A stretch of DNA of 64,000 bases from Vulcanisaeta moutnovskia 768-28 (GTDB taxonomy: Archaea > Thermoproteota > Thermoprotei > Thermoproteales > Thermocladiaceae). Positions 16,815-24,914 of this stretch are shown here, in pieces (position 1 is the first letter of the stretch; the number at the start of each line of letters is the position of its first letter). The stretch is from contig NC_015151.1 of assembly GCF_000190315.1 (NCBI RefSeq), positions 1,364,001-1,428,000 on the forward strand, given 5' to 3'. The notes beneath the pieces were generated by a model. That model ran no database searches, was not told where the DNA came from, and worked only from the letters and a program-made list of their open reading frames with translations. The position numbers and the translations under genes are program-made.

Positions 16815-17810
16815 TTAAAACACCCAGGTGAAGCATTCGTAATCCTTAACATTACCATCCCTAATTATTGACGCGAGGTACCAAGTCTCGTGCTTCATTA
16901 TCTCGGTTAGTGGTGATTTCCTGCTTGTTCTCGGGTTTATGTAATCCCTATTTAGGTTGTTGAGTATTATCCTGGCTATCGCCCTCCTTGAGTCGTAGTC
17001 CAAAAAACCATTAAATATACTTAGTTTTGTGTTATCTATTTCAATTATTAATGCCTTGTCCACGGCTATGGGCCTGAATACCTCAACAATGTCAAAGACA
17101 AGCGATGGCTTCCCACTCTTTATTGTATGAAGCACGCCTAGGTATGGATCTAGCCCAGCCATTATTAGGTACCTCTCCATTGTTGAGTAAAGTATTCCAT
17201 AGCCATAGTTCAGGGCTAGGTTCATTAAGTCCGTGCCCTCTGGATTCCTGCCATGAAATCCAAGCCAAGTGGGTAGTAATGACACAACCACATCCCAGTA
17301 CTTATTGGCTGCTTGTGCCTCAATGCCCTCTATAATCTCTGAGTTTAGTCTTTTGATTTCTATGGACATTAGTTGCGTGGCAAATGATGACAATGAGTAG
17401 GCTATATCATTTAATGAGGATTCCCTGCGGCTTTTAGCGAAGTATCTAACGAGTCTGGCCTGGTTCTCTATCTTGCATGCGATCAACCTACGCGCCAGTT
17501 CAAGCCTTAATTCATTATTTAGGAATAACTCGTATTGCTTAATCCTAATCATTACGGTCTTATTGATTACTGGTGGTAGCATTAATGCCACGGGATCTCC
17601 GAATGAATTTAGGAAGACTAGGTTTATGCCCTTCATGGAAAGCATTCTAATTGCCTTTGATGTTATTGAGGCTCTGGATGTTGCAATGATTATTTCCTCT
17701 ACGTTCGGCGGTAACACTTGCTTATTGCCGTCCCTACTCATTATCACTATTGAACCCTTCCTGGCCATGATCCTCGTTCCTGGATCTGTTATGTATACTT
17801 CATTAACCAT
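16815..17810 (-). CDS. cas1: Cas1 integrase
   Basis: Cas1 catalyses spacer integration. From the chosen start at 17810 it has 331 residues. The N-terminal beta domain begins VNEVYITDPGTRI. The catalytic residues fall in IEAQAANKYW (E164), VLHTIKSG (H228) and SLVFDIVEVFRP (acidic pair D240/E243). I chose Met at 17810 because it overlaps the csa1 stop by only 8 bp and begins right at the domain. The longer frame to 17879 adds an Ala/Gln/Pro-rich tail inside csa1 that is unlikely to be real; Met at 17822 is the other option. Confidence 0.94.
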   Translation of the reverse strand: MVNEVYITDPGTRIMARKGSIVIMSRDGNKQVLPPNVEEIIIATSRASITSKAIRMLSMKGINLVFLNSFGDPVALMLPPVINKTVMIRIKQYELFLNNELRLELARRLIACKIENQARLVRYFAKSRRESSLNDIAYSLSSFATQLMSIEIKRLNSEIIEGIEAQAANKYWDVVVSLLPTWLGFHGRNPEGTDLMNLALNYGYGILYSTMERYLIMAGLDPYLGVLHTIKSGKPSLVFDIVEVFRPIAVDKALIIEIDNTKLSIFNGFLDYDSRRAIARIILNNLNRDYINPRTSRKSPLTEIMKHETWYLASIIRDGNVKDYECFTWVF

Positions 17811-18609
17811 GGCAGACACCATAGAATGGGCAGGTCCTTGAGCAGGAGCTTGCTGGTCCTGGGTCATCACCGTGCTCAATAATTCTTGCTACAGTATCCC
17901 TCATGTCCAGAAAGGCTCTCCTTAACGTATCATCTATCTTAATGACCCTCCAGGTGAGTCTCGGCTTACCATTAATACTTACATGAAGTACTACGCCTAT
18001 GTCCACTGGGTGGCCTATCCAAGCCTCTATGGCTAGTGCATATGCTGTAACGGCTATGTCCTTCCTACTAGTTAATTCTTCCGTTAGTGATGAGGTCACT
18101 AACTCCACGGGTATGAAGCCCACGAGTATGTCCGGTTTAACAATGTCAGAGAGACCGATTGGTGCCCCCGGTATTGCTGGCTCAACGCTGATTGGTATTC
18201 CCTCCTCACGGGCATTGAGGGCCATGGTCACGGCCTTTATATAAACCTCGTATAACTGGGCCCTATACCTGACGCCTAGATCGCCGTACTCATTGATTAT
18301 GCTTTCGAATTTAGTATCGAGTTGCGAGAATGGTATTGACTCTCTAAATGGTGTCAGGAAGACCTCGTGAATTAACCTGCCAAGCCTTAGGACCTCCGTG
18401 TCTTCCATGGGTATTTTAGTAACACGCCTTAGGTATGCATCGCGTTTTGTTGGGCATGGTGATGAGACCTCAGACACCGTTGGCCTAGCTGAGTGCCTTG
18501 GCGCAACTGGATCCCTGAACCAGCCTCTCAATTCAGCGTATGTACCACCCTCCATTATCGTTCTAATATAGTCCCAAACCCACCTGGGTAGCACCATACA
18601 TATACTCAT
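17803..18609 (-). CDS. csa1: Csa1, Cas4-related adaptation nuclease of type I-A
   Basis: Csa1 is a Cas4-superfamily protein that accompanies cas1-cas2-cas4 in type I-A systems. The 268-residue protein ends with the iron-sulfur cysteine motif SSCSRTCPFYGVC and has an early cysteine in VSSPCPTKRD near residue 52, as in Cas4. RecB-type acidic residues may be in SDIVKPDILVGFIPVELVT, which fits the D...(D/E)xx pattern, although a clear ExK lysine is missing. It is the first gene of the adaptation operon. Its start codon lies within an inverted repeat (18607-18622). Confidence 0.85.
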   Translation of the reverse strand: MSICMVLPRWVWDYIRTIMEGGTYAELRGWFRDPVAPRHSARPTVSEVSSPCPTKRDAYLRRVTKIPMEDTEVLRLGRLIHEVFLTPFRESIPFSQLDTKFESIINEYGDLGVRYRAQLYEVYIKAVTMALNAREEGIPISVEPAIPGAPIGLSDIVKPDILVGFIPVELVTSSLTEELTSRKDIAVTAYALAIEAWIGHPVDIGVVLHVSINGKPRLTWRVIKIDDTLRRAFLDMRDTVARIIEHGDDPGPASSCSRTCPFYGVCHG

Positions 18610-18622
18610 ACACGCTTGTATG
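18607..18622. promoter_or_regulatory. Inverted repeat over the csa1 start codon
   Basis: CATACACGCTTGTATG has perfect 6-bp arms (CATACA/TGTATG) around CGCT. It covers the csa1 start codon and the expected transcription start of the csa1-cas1-cas2-cas4 operon. Such a site would suit a dimeric repressor or Csa3, but function is inferred from position only. Confidence 0.4.
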
Positions 18623-18728
18623 TTTTATTCTTAATTATGAGGTACTTCTTAATTCATTGATAAGTTGAAATAATTTTTAGAAATAGCATTAATGCTTTAC
18701 TATGTTTACTGTACTGTAGACAGATATG

Positions 18729-18738
18729 TTTATAAATA
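18729..18738 (+). promoter_or_regulatory. TATA box of vapBC
   Basis: TTTATAAATA is centred 35 bp before the ATG at 18769, giving a very short leader. The ATG at 18742 would lie at or before the transcription start, so this box decides in favour of 18769 as the vapB start. Confidence 0.6.
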
Positions 18739-18768
18739 TGTATGCGATTAAGAACAAGGGTTATTTGC

Positions 18769-18996
18769 ATGGGAACAGTAGTAATCAGTGTTAGAGTTAG
18801 GGAGGAGGTTAAGAGACTGCTTGAGGAGAGTGGTATTGACATTAATGAGGAGGTTAGGAGATTTCTTGAGGAGCTTGCGCTGAAGGTTAAGATTAGGAAG
18901 TACATCTCAATGTGGGACGAACTGCTAAGTAACATTAAACCGAGTGAGGAGGGCTTCTCAGTGATGTCCGTGAGGGAGGACCGTGAGAGTCATTGA
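18769..18996 (+). CDS. vapB: VapB-type antitoxin
   Basis: This 75-residue protein pairs with the PIN toxin that follows. The N-terminus VVISVRVREEVKRLLEESGIDINEEVRRFLEELALKVK is a ribbon-helix-helix-like DNA-binding domain in its usual place. The C-terminal third, with KYISMWDELLSNIKPSEEGFS, would wrap the toxin. It overlaps vapC by 14 bp, so the two are translationally coupled. VapB proteins normally repress their own promoter through a complex with VapC. The start was set by the TATA box at 18729. Confidence 0.82.
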   Translation: MGTVVISVRVREEVKRLLEESGIDINEEVRRFLEELALKVKIRKYISMWDELLSNIKPSEEGFSVMSVREDRESH

Positions 18997-19375
18997 TTCG
19001 TCAGCTCTCATAAAGTACTTCGCACGTGAAATTGGTTGGGAGAGGGTTAGGGAGTTGATGATGGATGGCGTGATAACTATTGACTTAGCCATTAAAGAAG
19101 TGGCTAATGCGTTATGGAAGAAGGTAATTAGGGGTGAGACGAATTACGATACGGCACTCACCATCATCAAAACCCTACTGGAAGATACCATACCGATCAT
19201 CGATCAGAGAGAATATTTAATGAAAGCCCTCGAACTCGCTGTGAAGCATAGAATTACTATATATGATGCAATATTCATAGTGTTAGCCCTGGAGAAAAAT
19301 ATGGAACTTATAACCAGCGATAAGGCACAGGCAGCCGTAGCCGAGAAGATCGGTGTTAAGGTGACCCTTGTTTAA
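18983..19375 (+). CDS. vapC: VapC PIN-domain ribonuclease toxin
   Basis: This 130-residue PIN-domain RNase has all four acidic residues: D5 in VIDSSAL, E39 in IKEVANALWK, D95 in TIYDAIFIVLA and D113 in LITSDKAQ. VapC toxins cleave structured RNA, often tRNA. It starts with GTG at 18983 inside the end of vapB. Location at the edge of a CRISPR-Cas island is common for toxin-antitoxin modules and may stabilise it. Confidence 0.92.
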   Translation: MRVIDSSALIKYFAREIGWERVRELMMDGVITIDLAIKEVANALWKKVIRGETNYDTALTIIKTLLEDTIPIIDQREYLMKALELAVKHRITIYDAIFIVLALEKNMELITSDKAQAAVAEKIGVKVTLV

Positions 19376-19420
19376 GTATTTATTTCTATTTCTCGTAGAT
19401 ATACCTGGCAAGGATTAAAA

Positions 19421-19456
19421 ACTGGTGTTACACCAGTAACTGGTATGGCACCAGTT
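19421..19456 (+). promoter_or_regulatory. Tandem palindromes overlapping the ATPase start
   Basis: Two near-perfect palindromes stand side by side: ACTGGTGTTACACCAGT (19421-19437) and AACTGGTATGGCACCAGTT (19438-19456). The second contains the ATG start codon of the ATPase gene. A TATA-like GGATTAAAAAC lies at 19411-19420 and the expected transcription start falls within the palindromes, the classical position for an archaeal repressor. A homologous element stands before the decayed ATPase at 5760. The same bases would also encode TGVTPVTGMAPVP in frame, so a coding origin cannot be excluded. Confidence 0.55.
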
Positions 19457-20446
19457 CCCTGTGGCTTCTTTGATACTAGGCCTAAGGTTAGTAGGGATTT
19501 TGTGTTTGGTAGGGATGGTGAGATTGAGGAGATTAAGCGTTTGTTAAATAATAGCTTTTGGCCGGTCATCCTTGGTCCTAGAAGGGTTGGTAAGACCACA
19601 GTTATGAGGGTCGTGATTAACGAGCTTGGCGGTATCTACATCGATGCATCAACAATAACGGGACTTAAGGGCCTTGGACTTAGGCTCATTGATGAGGTTA
19701 AGAGACTGAACATTAAGGTTAAGCTTAACCTAGCCATGCTTCAGTTAGATATTGAGAGAAGGCCCATGGTAACTATTGAGGGCTTGATCAGGAAGTTGGG
19801 CGATGTTGTTATTGGTATTGACGAGATTCAGAACATAATTAGTCCGAAGCTTCCCTCTCTTCTCTCCGTGGCTTATAACGAGTCCAGGGTTAGGTTCATC
19901 TTTAGCGGTTCTCTCGTTGGTACCACACGCCTAATAATGAAGAGCCCTGAATCCCTGGGTAGACCATTGATTAGGTTTGAGCTTAAGCCCTTCACCAGGG
20001 AACAATCCATTGAATTCCTGAGAATTAGCTCGAGGAATTGTGGCATTAATATTAGTGACATCGAGATTGAGAATGCAGTGAATGAATTCGACGGTATTGT
20101 TGGTTGGCTAACGTACTACGGAAGCCTCAGGTCGAGTGGTAAGAGCCATCCAGAGGCCATGGAGGCCCTGAGGAGCATTGCCAAGGAGGTTATTAAGGAT
20201 GAACTCAGTAAGTTGGGAAGGTATGAGCTAGTTACTTATAGGGCGTTGGCCACGTTGAGTAGGGCCAGGTGGATTGAGATTAAGAGGCTTGCTGAATCCC
20301 TAATTGGACATTCAATAGATGATAAGACCTTCACCACGGGCCTAAAGGCCCTGGTTAACATGTACATGGTTAGGGAAGTTGAGCGAGGTATTTACGAGGT
20401 TATTGATGGATACATGGCCAGGCTAGTCCGTGAATACGGCGTTTAA
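19445..20446 (+). CDS. Archaeal AAA+/STAND ATPase (PF01637 type)
   Basis: This 333-residue protein belongs to the expanded archaeal ATPase family. Walker A is GPRRVGKT (44-51) and Walker B is VVIGIDEIQN with D126/E127. A sensor-like RFIFSGSLVGTTRL follows, then RFELKPFTREQSIEFL of the lid, and a C-terminal winged helix from about residue 255 (ELVTYRALATLSRARWIEIKRLAES). The N-terminal FDTRPKVSRDFVFGRDGEIEEIKRLL is the family start. Cellular role is unknown; members are often mobile, multicopy and found near defence or plasmid loci. The start ATG is within the palindromic element. Confidence 0.87.
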   Translation: MAPVPCGFFDTRPKVSRDFVFGRDGEIEEIKRLLNNSFWPVILGPRRVGKTTVMRVVINELGGIYIDASTITGLKGLGLRLIDEVKRLNIKVKLNLAMLQLDIERRPMVTIEGLIRKLGDVVIGIDEIQNIISPKLPSLLSVAYNESRVRFIFSGSLVGTTRLIMKSPESLGRPLIRFELKPFTREQSIEFLRISSRNCGINISDIEIENAVNEFDGIVGWLTYYGSLRSSGKSHPEAMEALRSIAKEVIKDELSKLGRYELVTYRALATLSRARWIEIKRLAESLIGHSIDDKTFTTGLKALVNMYMVREVERGIYEVIDGYMARLVREYGV

Positions 20447-20571
20447 TTACGGAATATCTATCATTAAGTCCTTAATTGATCCTTCAATCAGACAACATGA
20501 TACTTCGTCACAACCACGCGTATTATTAGATAAAACCTACTAATGTTCATTATTGATGATGATCGCCCTAA

Positions 20572-21123
20572 TTACTGCCTCGGCTTAATTTCCCTCTCTA
20601 ATCCCCTGGTTAAATCATCGAGTACTTGGTCCCTATTAACTCTCGTCAACTCAATAATCCTAAATCCATGCTTATCCACGAATGAAGCCACGGACCTATT
20701 ACTCCTATACGCCATGTATATCGTACCTAGGAAGTGGACGCCATCCACAACCTCCTCAAGAACCCTTAGGAACCCACTGTGCATTAGTTCCATCTTACCA
20801 ATCTCATCAACCACCACCAACGAGCCAGGCCTCGCAGCCTTAATGGCCGGTATCCCCACCTCCTCCATGGCCCTAACATTGACATTGTACTTACCAACCA
20901 CAGGCCCGCCGGCGAATAGGCTAACGTGGGCTAGCCAAGCCTCCTTACCACTGTTTATGTCGATTATCCTAAAACCAACCCTAGAACCACCCTCCCTAAC
21001 CTCCGTGGTCACGAAGCCGTAGACCTCCAGGCCCAGGGATTTTGCGTGGTCGGCAACCCTCCTAACGAGCGTAGTCTTACCAACACCCGGCGGCCCGGTA
21101 ACCAACACCCTAAGCATAGCCAA
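20572..21123 (-). CDS. THEP1-type nucleoside-triphosphatase
   Basis: This 183-residue NTPase resembles THEP1/NTPCR, which hydrolyse NTPs with broad specificity. Walker A is GPPGVGKT (10-17), Walker B is VVVDEIGKME (D106/E107). The intervening FVTTEVREGGSRVGFRIIDINSGKEAWLAH is the conserved THEP1 segment. The physiological role is not established; roles in nucleotide pool or RNA-linked processes have been proposed. The upstream membrane protein gene ends 25 bp away on the same strand. Confidence 0.88.
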   Translation of the reverse strand: MAMLRVLVTGPPGVGKTTLVRRVADHAKSLGLEVYGFVTTEVREGGSRVGFRIIDINSGKEAWLAHVSLFAGGPVVGKYNVNVRAMEEVGIPAIKAARPGSLVVVDEIGKMELMHSGFLRVLEEVVDGVHFLGTIYMAYRSNRSVASFVDKHGFRIIELTRVNRDQVLDDLTRGLEREIKPRQ

Positions 21124-21147
21124 GTTATAAGCGAATTAATGAGCCTT

Positions 21148-22221
21148 TTAACCGCTTACCTCACGTAACACGCCTCCGCGGACTCTCCTAAATACTAGGC
21201 CTATGACTATGGGTATTACCAAAGCCGCAATGACCTCGTATAGGTAGAGCCCGTGGGCCTCTGAAATCACCGTATACTCTCCGTAGAGCATGAGCCCTGA
21301 GGCTATTATTGACGGTACCACGTACCAATCCCTCAGATACCCTATTGATGCCACCATAACTATGAACAGCGTTAGGTATAGGTCGGCCACCGATGGGTAT
21401 ATCGTTATTAGGTAAAACCCCGAATAATTAATTAGGCTGATTATTGCTAGGGCTATGACTAAGGCGGGCACTATAGCCCTAACCCTATTAATCCCAAGGC
21501 CATGGTACAGCAGGTTATAAAGTGCCGTGTACTCAGCCAGTATTAGGCCTGCATCACTGATGCTCGTTAATTCCACAACCAACTGCGAGGGTTTGAAGAA
21601 GCTGCCCATGACCATGAGTGCCGAGGATAGTGCGAAGGCGTAAACCACATACCTGGCGTACCTAGAGTCGCCCCTAATGTAGGGCGTTAGGGTTATGCAC
21701 ACGATCAGTAGGCTTGATGATAAGACATTGAGGAAGGCCGTCTGTGGTGCTGGTACCGTGCGGCTTACCGAGAAGGCCCAACCGAGTGTTGGAATTGGTA
21801 ATGAAAGAACCACTTGGGACAGGGCTAGGCCTAGGATGAACCAGTAGGAGGTCTCTGTGAGTACCATTATCGAGAAGGCGATGGGTAGCGCTATGGTTAG
21901 GGCATTGGCTATTGGATCAGGTATGTTTAGTACGTAATAGTCTATGTAGTCCACGGTGTATACCACGTAGAGGAAGTAGCTAATTAGCCAACTGTAGAGT
22001 TGTATGAGCCCTAGGGTCCTTGACACGGAGTTAACGTAATAATAGAGCCCAGGGTAATCCCAGTGACTCCTAACGAGGGCGTATACCGTCACCGCTATCA
22101 TTGATGCTGACAACGCTGTGGCTGCCGTAACCAATGGATCCTGGTGCAGGGTGGCAAGTGAAAGCGGTGCCGTGCTAACTACGGCAAAGCCAAGTATTTT
22201 TAATCGATCTATAGTAGACAT
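21148..22221 (-). CDS. Polytopic membrane protein of unknown function
   Basis: This 357-residue protein has about ten hydrophobic segments covering almost its full length, joined by very short loops, with few charged residues. I do not recognise the family. Repeated small-residue helices (AFSIMVLTETSYWFILGLALSQVVLSLPIP, ALVIALAIISLINYSG) give it the look of a transporter or respiratory-chain membrane subunit, but no quinone, heme or transport signature is visible. It is followed 10 bp upstream by another small membrane protein, with which it probably forms a unit. Confidence 0.6.
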   Translation of the reverse strand: MSTIDRLKILGFAVVSTAPLSLATLHQDPLVTAATALSASMIAVTVYALVRSHWDYPGLYYYVNSVSRTLGLIQLYSWLISYFLYVVYTVDYIDYYVLNIPDPIANALTIALPIAFSIMVLTETSYWFILGLALSQVVLSLPIPTLGWAFSVSRTVPAPQTAFLNVLSSSLLIVCITLTPYIRGDSRYARYVVYAFALSSALMVMGSFFKPSQLVVELTSISDAGLILAEYTALYNLLYHGLGINRVRAIVPALVIALAIISLINYSGFYLITIYPSVADLYLTLFIVMVASIGYLRDWYVVPSIIASGLMLYGEYTVISEAHGLYLYEVIAALVIPIVIGLVFRRVRGGVLREVSG

Positions 22222-22231
22222 AACCCAGTGA

Positions 22232-22606
22232 TTACCTCCTATGTATGCACAGTGCCGTCACGATGATTATCAGTAGTATGTCCAGTATGAACGTTACCAC
22301 CACGTAGGGGTTATACGTATGTAGTGGGAAGCCAAGGACTGGTGCAGGGAATACCCTGGATTCAGTTAATAATAGGTAATTGGCCCACCAAAAGGCTAGG
22401 GCAGGTATGAAGAGTAGTCTAAAGCCTATAAGTAGTACTATGGCAATCACTATACTTAATACGGCATCAATTAGGAAGAAGTAACCAACAACTGCTAAGG
22501 ACATAATACGCATTAAGTCAAGTCCCAGGATAGTGTGTATACCAGCCCAGGCAATAGAGAGTATTCCACCACCAACCCTAAACCCAAGATCCATGTTGTC
22601 GACCAT
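22232..22606 (-). CDS. Small four-helix membrane protein
   Basis: This 124-residue protein has about four hydrophobic segments (residues 10-30, 32-50, 52-75 and 100-120) and no catalytic motif. It is the first gene of a two-gene unit with the larger membrane protein downstream, only 10 bp apart. No family assignment is possible from sequence alone. Confidence 0.55.
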   Translation of the reverse strand: MVDNMDLGFRVGGGILSIAWAGIHTILGLDLMRIMSLAVVGYFFLIDAVLSIVIAIVLLIGFRLLFIPALAFWWANYLLLTESRVFPAPVLGFPLHTYNPYVVVTFILDILLIIIVTALCIHRR

Positions 22607-22740
22607 CGTGATTGAGCCATGATACTTATATATAACTCTTTTTCAGAATTTAGTCTAGTTTTGTTAACTATCAAAATACTTCATAAATTATTAATTACAG
22701 TATATAGTCCTTTAAATAAGTAGGTATATGGATCTGTAAT

Positions 22741-23145
22741 ATGAGGAAAAAGACAGGATCTATAGGTAATACGGTAATACTGGCATTATCAATAGTGATA
22801 CTGATAATAGGCGCTGTGATATTCGTGTACGGTTACTACATACCCACTGGAAAATCCGTGAGCAATAACAGCAACACCGCGCATACTCAATACCAATCAA
22901 CACAAACCTGGGGAGCATCATCATCAAGTAGCTCAAACACGTCATCCTCAACCCAACAATCCTCAACAACTCCCTCATCCATAAGCCCACCTCAGCAGTC
23001 CTCCAGCTCCAACAGTTCAAGTACACCATCAACAACGTCTTCATCATCCACAACACAGAGCACAACAACAAACTCAACCACGACAAGTTCCTCCCAACAA
23101 TCATCAAGTAGCTCGTCAAAGTCAAGCTCACCAACGTGGGGCTGA
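22741..23145 (+). CDS. Membrane-anchored Ser/Thr/Gln-rich stalk protein
   Basis: After a short basic N-terminus (MRKKTG) one hydrophobic segment spans about residues 11-32. Everything after residue 40 is low-complexity Ser, Thr, Gln and Asn, with a TWGAS motif near residue 57 and the terminal PTWG. Such a sequence would project from the membrane as a heavily O-glycosylated stalk. A TATA box CTTTAAATAAG centred 25 bp before the ATG supports leaderless expression, so it is likely a real gene despite the composition. Function unknown; possible cell-surface or pseudopilin-like anchor. Confidence 0.6.
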   Translation: MRKKTGSIGNTVILALSIVILIIGAVIFVYGYYIPTGKSVSNNSNTAHTQYQSTQTWGASSSSSSNTSSSTQQSSTTPSSISPPQQSSSSNSSSTPSTTSSSSTTQSTTTNSTTTSSSQQSSSSSSKSSSPTWG

Positions 23146-23248
23146 TACACCCCTTAGTGTCGAGGATCACTAAAATCTAGGTATTTTTCTTTCTTTGAGG
23201 AAAAGTAAATTTATTATGCTTAGTACAGGGCTGTAATTATTGAGAGTG

Positions 23249-24262
23249 ATGGTTGAGGAGGAGGTTAGGAAGGTTGTGGTTTCGGGTAGGTCTTCAATAG
23301 CCATTACAATACCCAAGAAGTGGGTCTCCGCCCTGGGCATTAGTGCTGGTTCCCACGTTTTACTACGTTTTATGGGTGATCACATTGCCGTAATACCCAT
23401 AGGCCGTCTAGCCCGTGGTTCCGGTATTAACAATGTTGTTGAGGTTGATAGGGAGAATCCTGAGTACGTACTTAGGAAGTTAATAACCCATTACCTAAGG
23501 GGTGTTGATGAGGTTAGGGTTAGGCTTGGTAAGTATATTGGTATTAAGGAGGAGGTTAAGGAGTTAGTTAAGGAGAGGATTTCTGGTGCTGAGGTTATTG
23601 AGGAGGATAATAATTACGTGGTGTTTAGATTCGTAACACCGGCGCCCGAGGTACCCATTAGGAGGCTGCTAAATAGGATGATATTAACAGTGCTTGGCAT
23701 GTTTAAGGACTCACTCGACATACTCAGTGGTTCGAGCCTCGATCCTGGGGACATAATTGATAGGGACAATGAGGTTGATAGGTTATACCTACTCATTGAG
23801 AGGTTGGTGATGATGGGCATCACCGACCAATCAATACTCTCTAGATTGGAGGTTAATAGTTCCAGGGAGCTTGTGAATGCACTAATGGTTTCTAAGTCGA
23901 TAGAGAGGTCTGGTGATCATTCATGGAGGATTGCCCAAATAATTAGTGAGGCGTATCAATCATGTTGTAAATTAAGTGATTTACCAATAGTGAGGGATGT
24001 TGTTGAACTTGGTCTAAACTCCGTAGATATACTTAGGAAGTCCGTTATGTCCTTCATAAATGGTGATGTTGATGAAGCCATGGAGGTCCTGGATAGGAGG
24101 ATTGCCATGAGGAGTAAGAGCCTTGAGGTTATTAAGTCAATTTATGGCAGTGGACTTCACGTTGATATTGGTGGTAGGTTGATGATGATTGTGGAGAGTA
24201 TTAGGAGGGTCTCCGAGTATAGTTATGATATTGCTGAAATAACGCTTGATACGTATGGGTGA
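23249..24262 (+). CDS. AbrB-PhoU fusion regulator (phosphate-uptake regulator type)
   Basis: The N-terminal 45 residues (RKVVVSGRSSIAITIPKKWVSALGISAGSHVLLRFMGDHIAVIPI) are a SpoVT/AbrB swapped-hairpin DNA-binding domain. From about residue 125 the protein has two PhoU-like helical bundles, with the DREVDRLY-type segment (DNEVDRLYLLIERL) and the ERSGDHSWRIAQI metal-binding segment. This architecture is common in archaea and is thought to regulate phosphate uptake. No pst transporter genes are adjacent. I use the ATG at 23249; a TTG at 23240 is possible. Confidence 0.85.
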   Translation: MVEEEVRKVVVSGRSSIAITIPKKWVSALGISAGSHVLLRFMGDHIAVIPIGRLARGSGINNVVEVDRENPEYVLRKLITHYLRGVDEVRVRLGKYIGIKEEVKELVKERISGAEVIEEDNNYVVFRFVTPAPEVPIRRLLNRMILTVLGMFKDSLDILSGSSLDPGDIIDRDNEVDRLYLLIERLVMMGITDQSILSRLEVNSSRELVNALMVSKSIERSGDHSWRIAQIISEAYQSCCKLSDLPIVRDVVELGLNSVDILRKSVMSFINGDVDEAMEVLDRRIAMRSKSLEVIKSIYGSGLHVDIGGRLMMIVESIRRVSEYSYDIAEITLDTYG

Positions 24263-24909
24263 TGGCTCTGTCATCAATACCAATATTCAATAAATACGCT
24301 AGGGATTACGATAATTGGTACGTGAAGCACGTGGATACGGCAGAGTCCGAGGTTAAGGCAGTCTCAATGCTGGTGCCTAAGGGCCTTGGCATTGAGATTG
24401 GTGTTGGTAGCGGGTTCTTTGCAGGTAGGGTTGGTATACCAATGGGTCTAGAGCCCGCCATTGCAATGGCCGAGTTAGCTAGGGATAGGGGTATTGATGT
24501 TGTGGTTGGTGTTGGTGAGTCCATGCCCCTCAGGGATTCATCCTTTGATTACACGGTTATTGTGGTGACCATATGCTTCCTTGATGATCCGAAGAAAACC
24601 CTTACTGAGGTTCACAGAATACTCAGACCAGGTGGTAGGTTAATAACCTGTATTGTGCCTAGGGATAGTGATCACGGCAGGTACTACATGGAATTAGGTA
24701 GGAAGGGGCATAGGTTTTACCGAGCAGCTCATTTCTACACCGTTAATGAGATTAAGAGAATCCTGGAGCCCCTTGGGTTCTCAGTGAGTGATAGGGTCGT
24801 TGCCGTACTGTCCAGGGGAGTTGGTGAGTACTTTGAGGAACCCAAATTCGTTAAGTTAAGTGAGGCAGAGCGATTTGGCTTTGCATGTATTGAGGCAATA
24901 CGTGAGTAA
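24262..24909 (+). CDS. SAM-dependent methyltransferase (Methyltransf_11)
   Basis: This 215-residue enzyme has motif I GLGIEIGVGSGFFAGR (about residues 41-56), an acidic motif II in GLEPAIAMAEL, DYTVIVVTICFLDDP as motif IV and EVHRILRPGGRLITCIVP as motif V. It starts at the ATG overlapping the stop codon of the PhoU-type gene by one base (ATGA-like coupling), so the two form an operon. The substrate is not apparent. Confidence 0.82.
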   Translation: MALSSIPIFNKYARDYDNWYVKHVDTAESEVKAVSMLVPKGLGIEIGVGSGFFAGRVGIPMGLEPAIAMAELARDRGIDVVVGVGESMPLRDSSFDYTVIVVTICFLDDPKKTLTEVHRILRPGGRLITCIVPRDSDHGRYYMELGRKGHRFYRAAHFYTVNEIKRILEPLGFSVSDRVVAVLSRGVGEYFEEPKFVKLSEAERFGFACIEAIRE

Positions 24910-24914
24910 CGCAC

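Noticed and set aside
17811-17879. N-terminal extension of Cas1 inside csa1
   Set aside because: The Ala/Gln/Pro-rich stretch is the csa1 end read in another frame; a start at 17810 gives the normal Cas1 beginning.
20447-20571. A gene or RNA in the gap between the ATPase and THEP1 genes
   Set aside because: The 125 bp hold no open frame or stable fold I could see; an ATGATGA string near 20554 has no matching second box.
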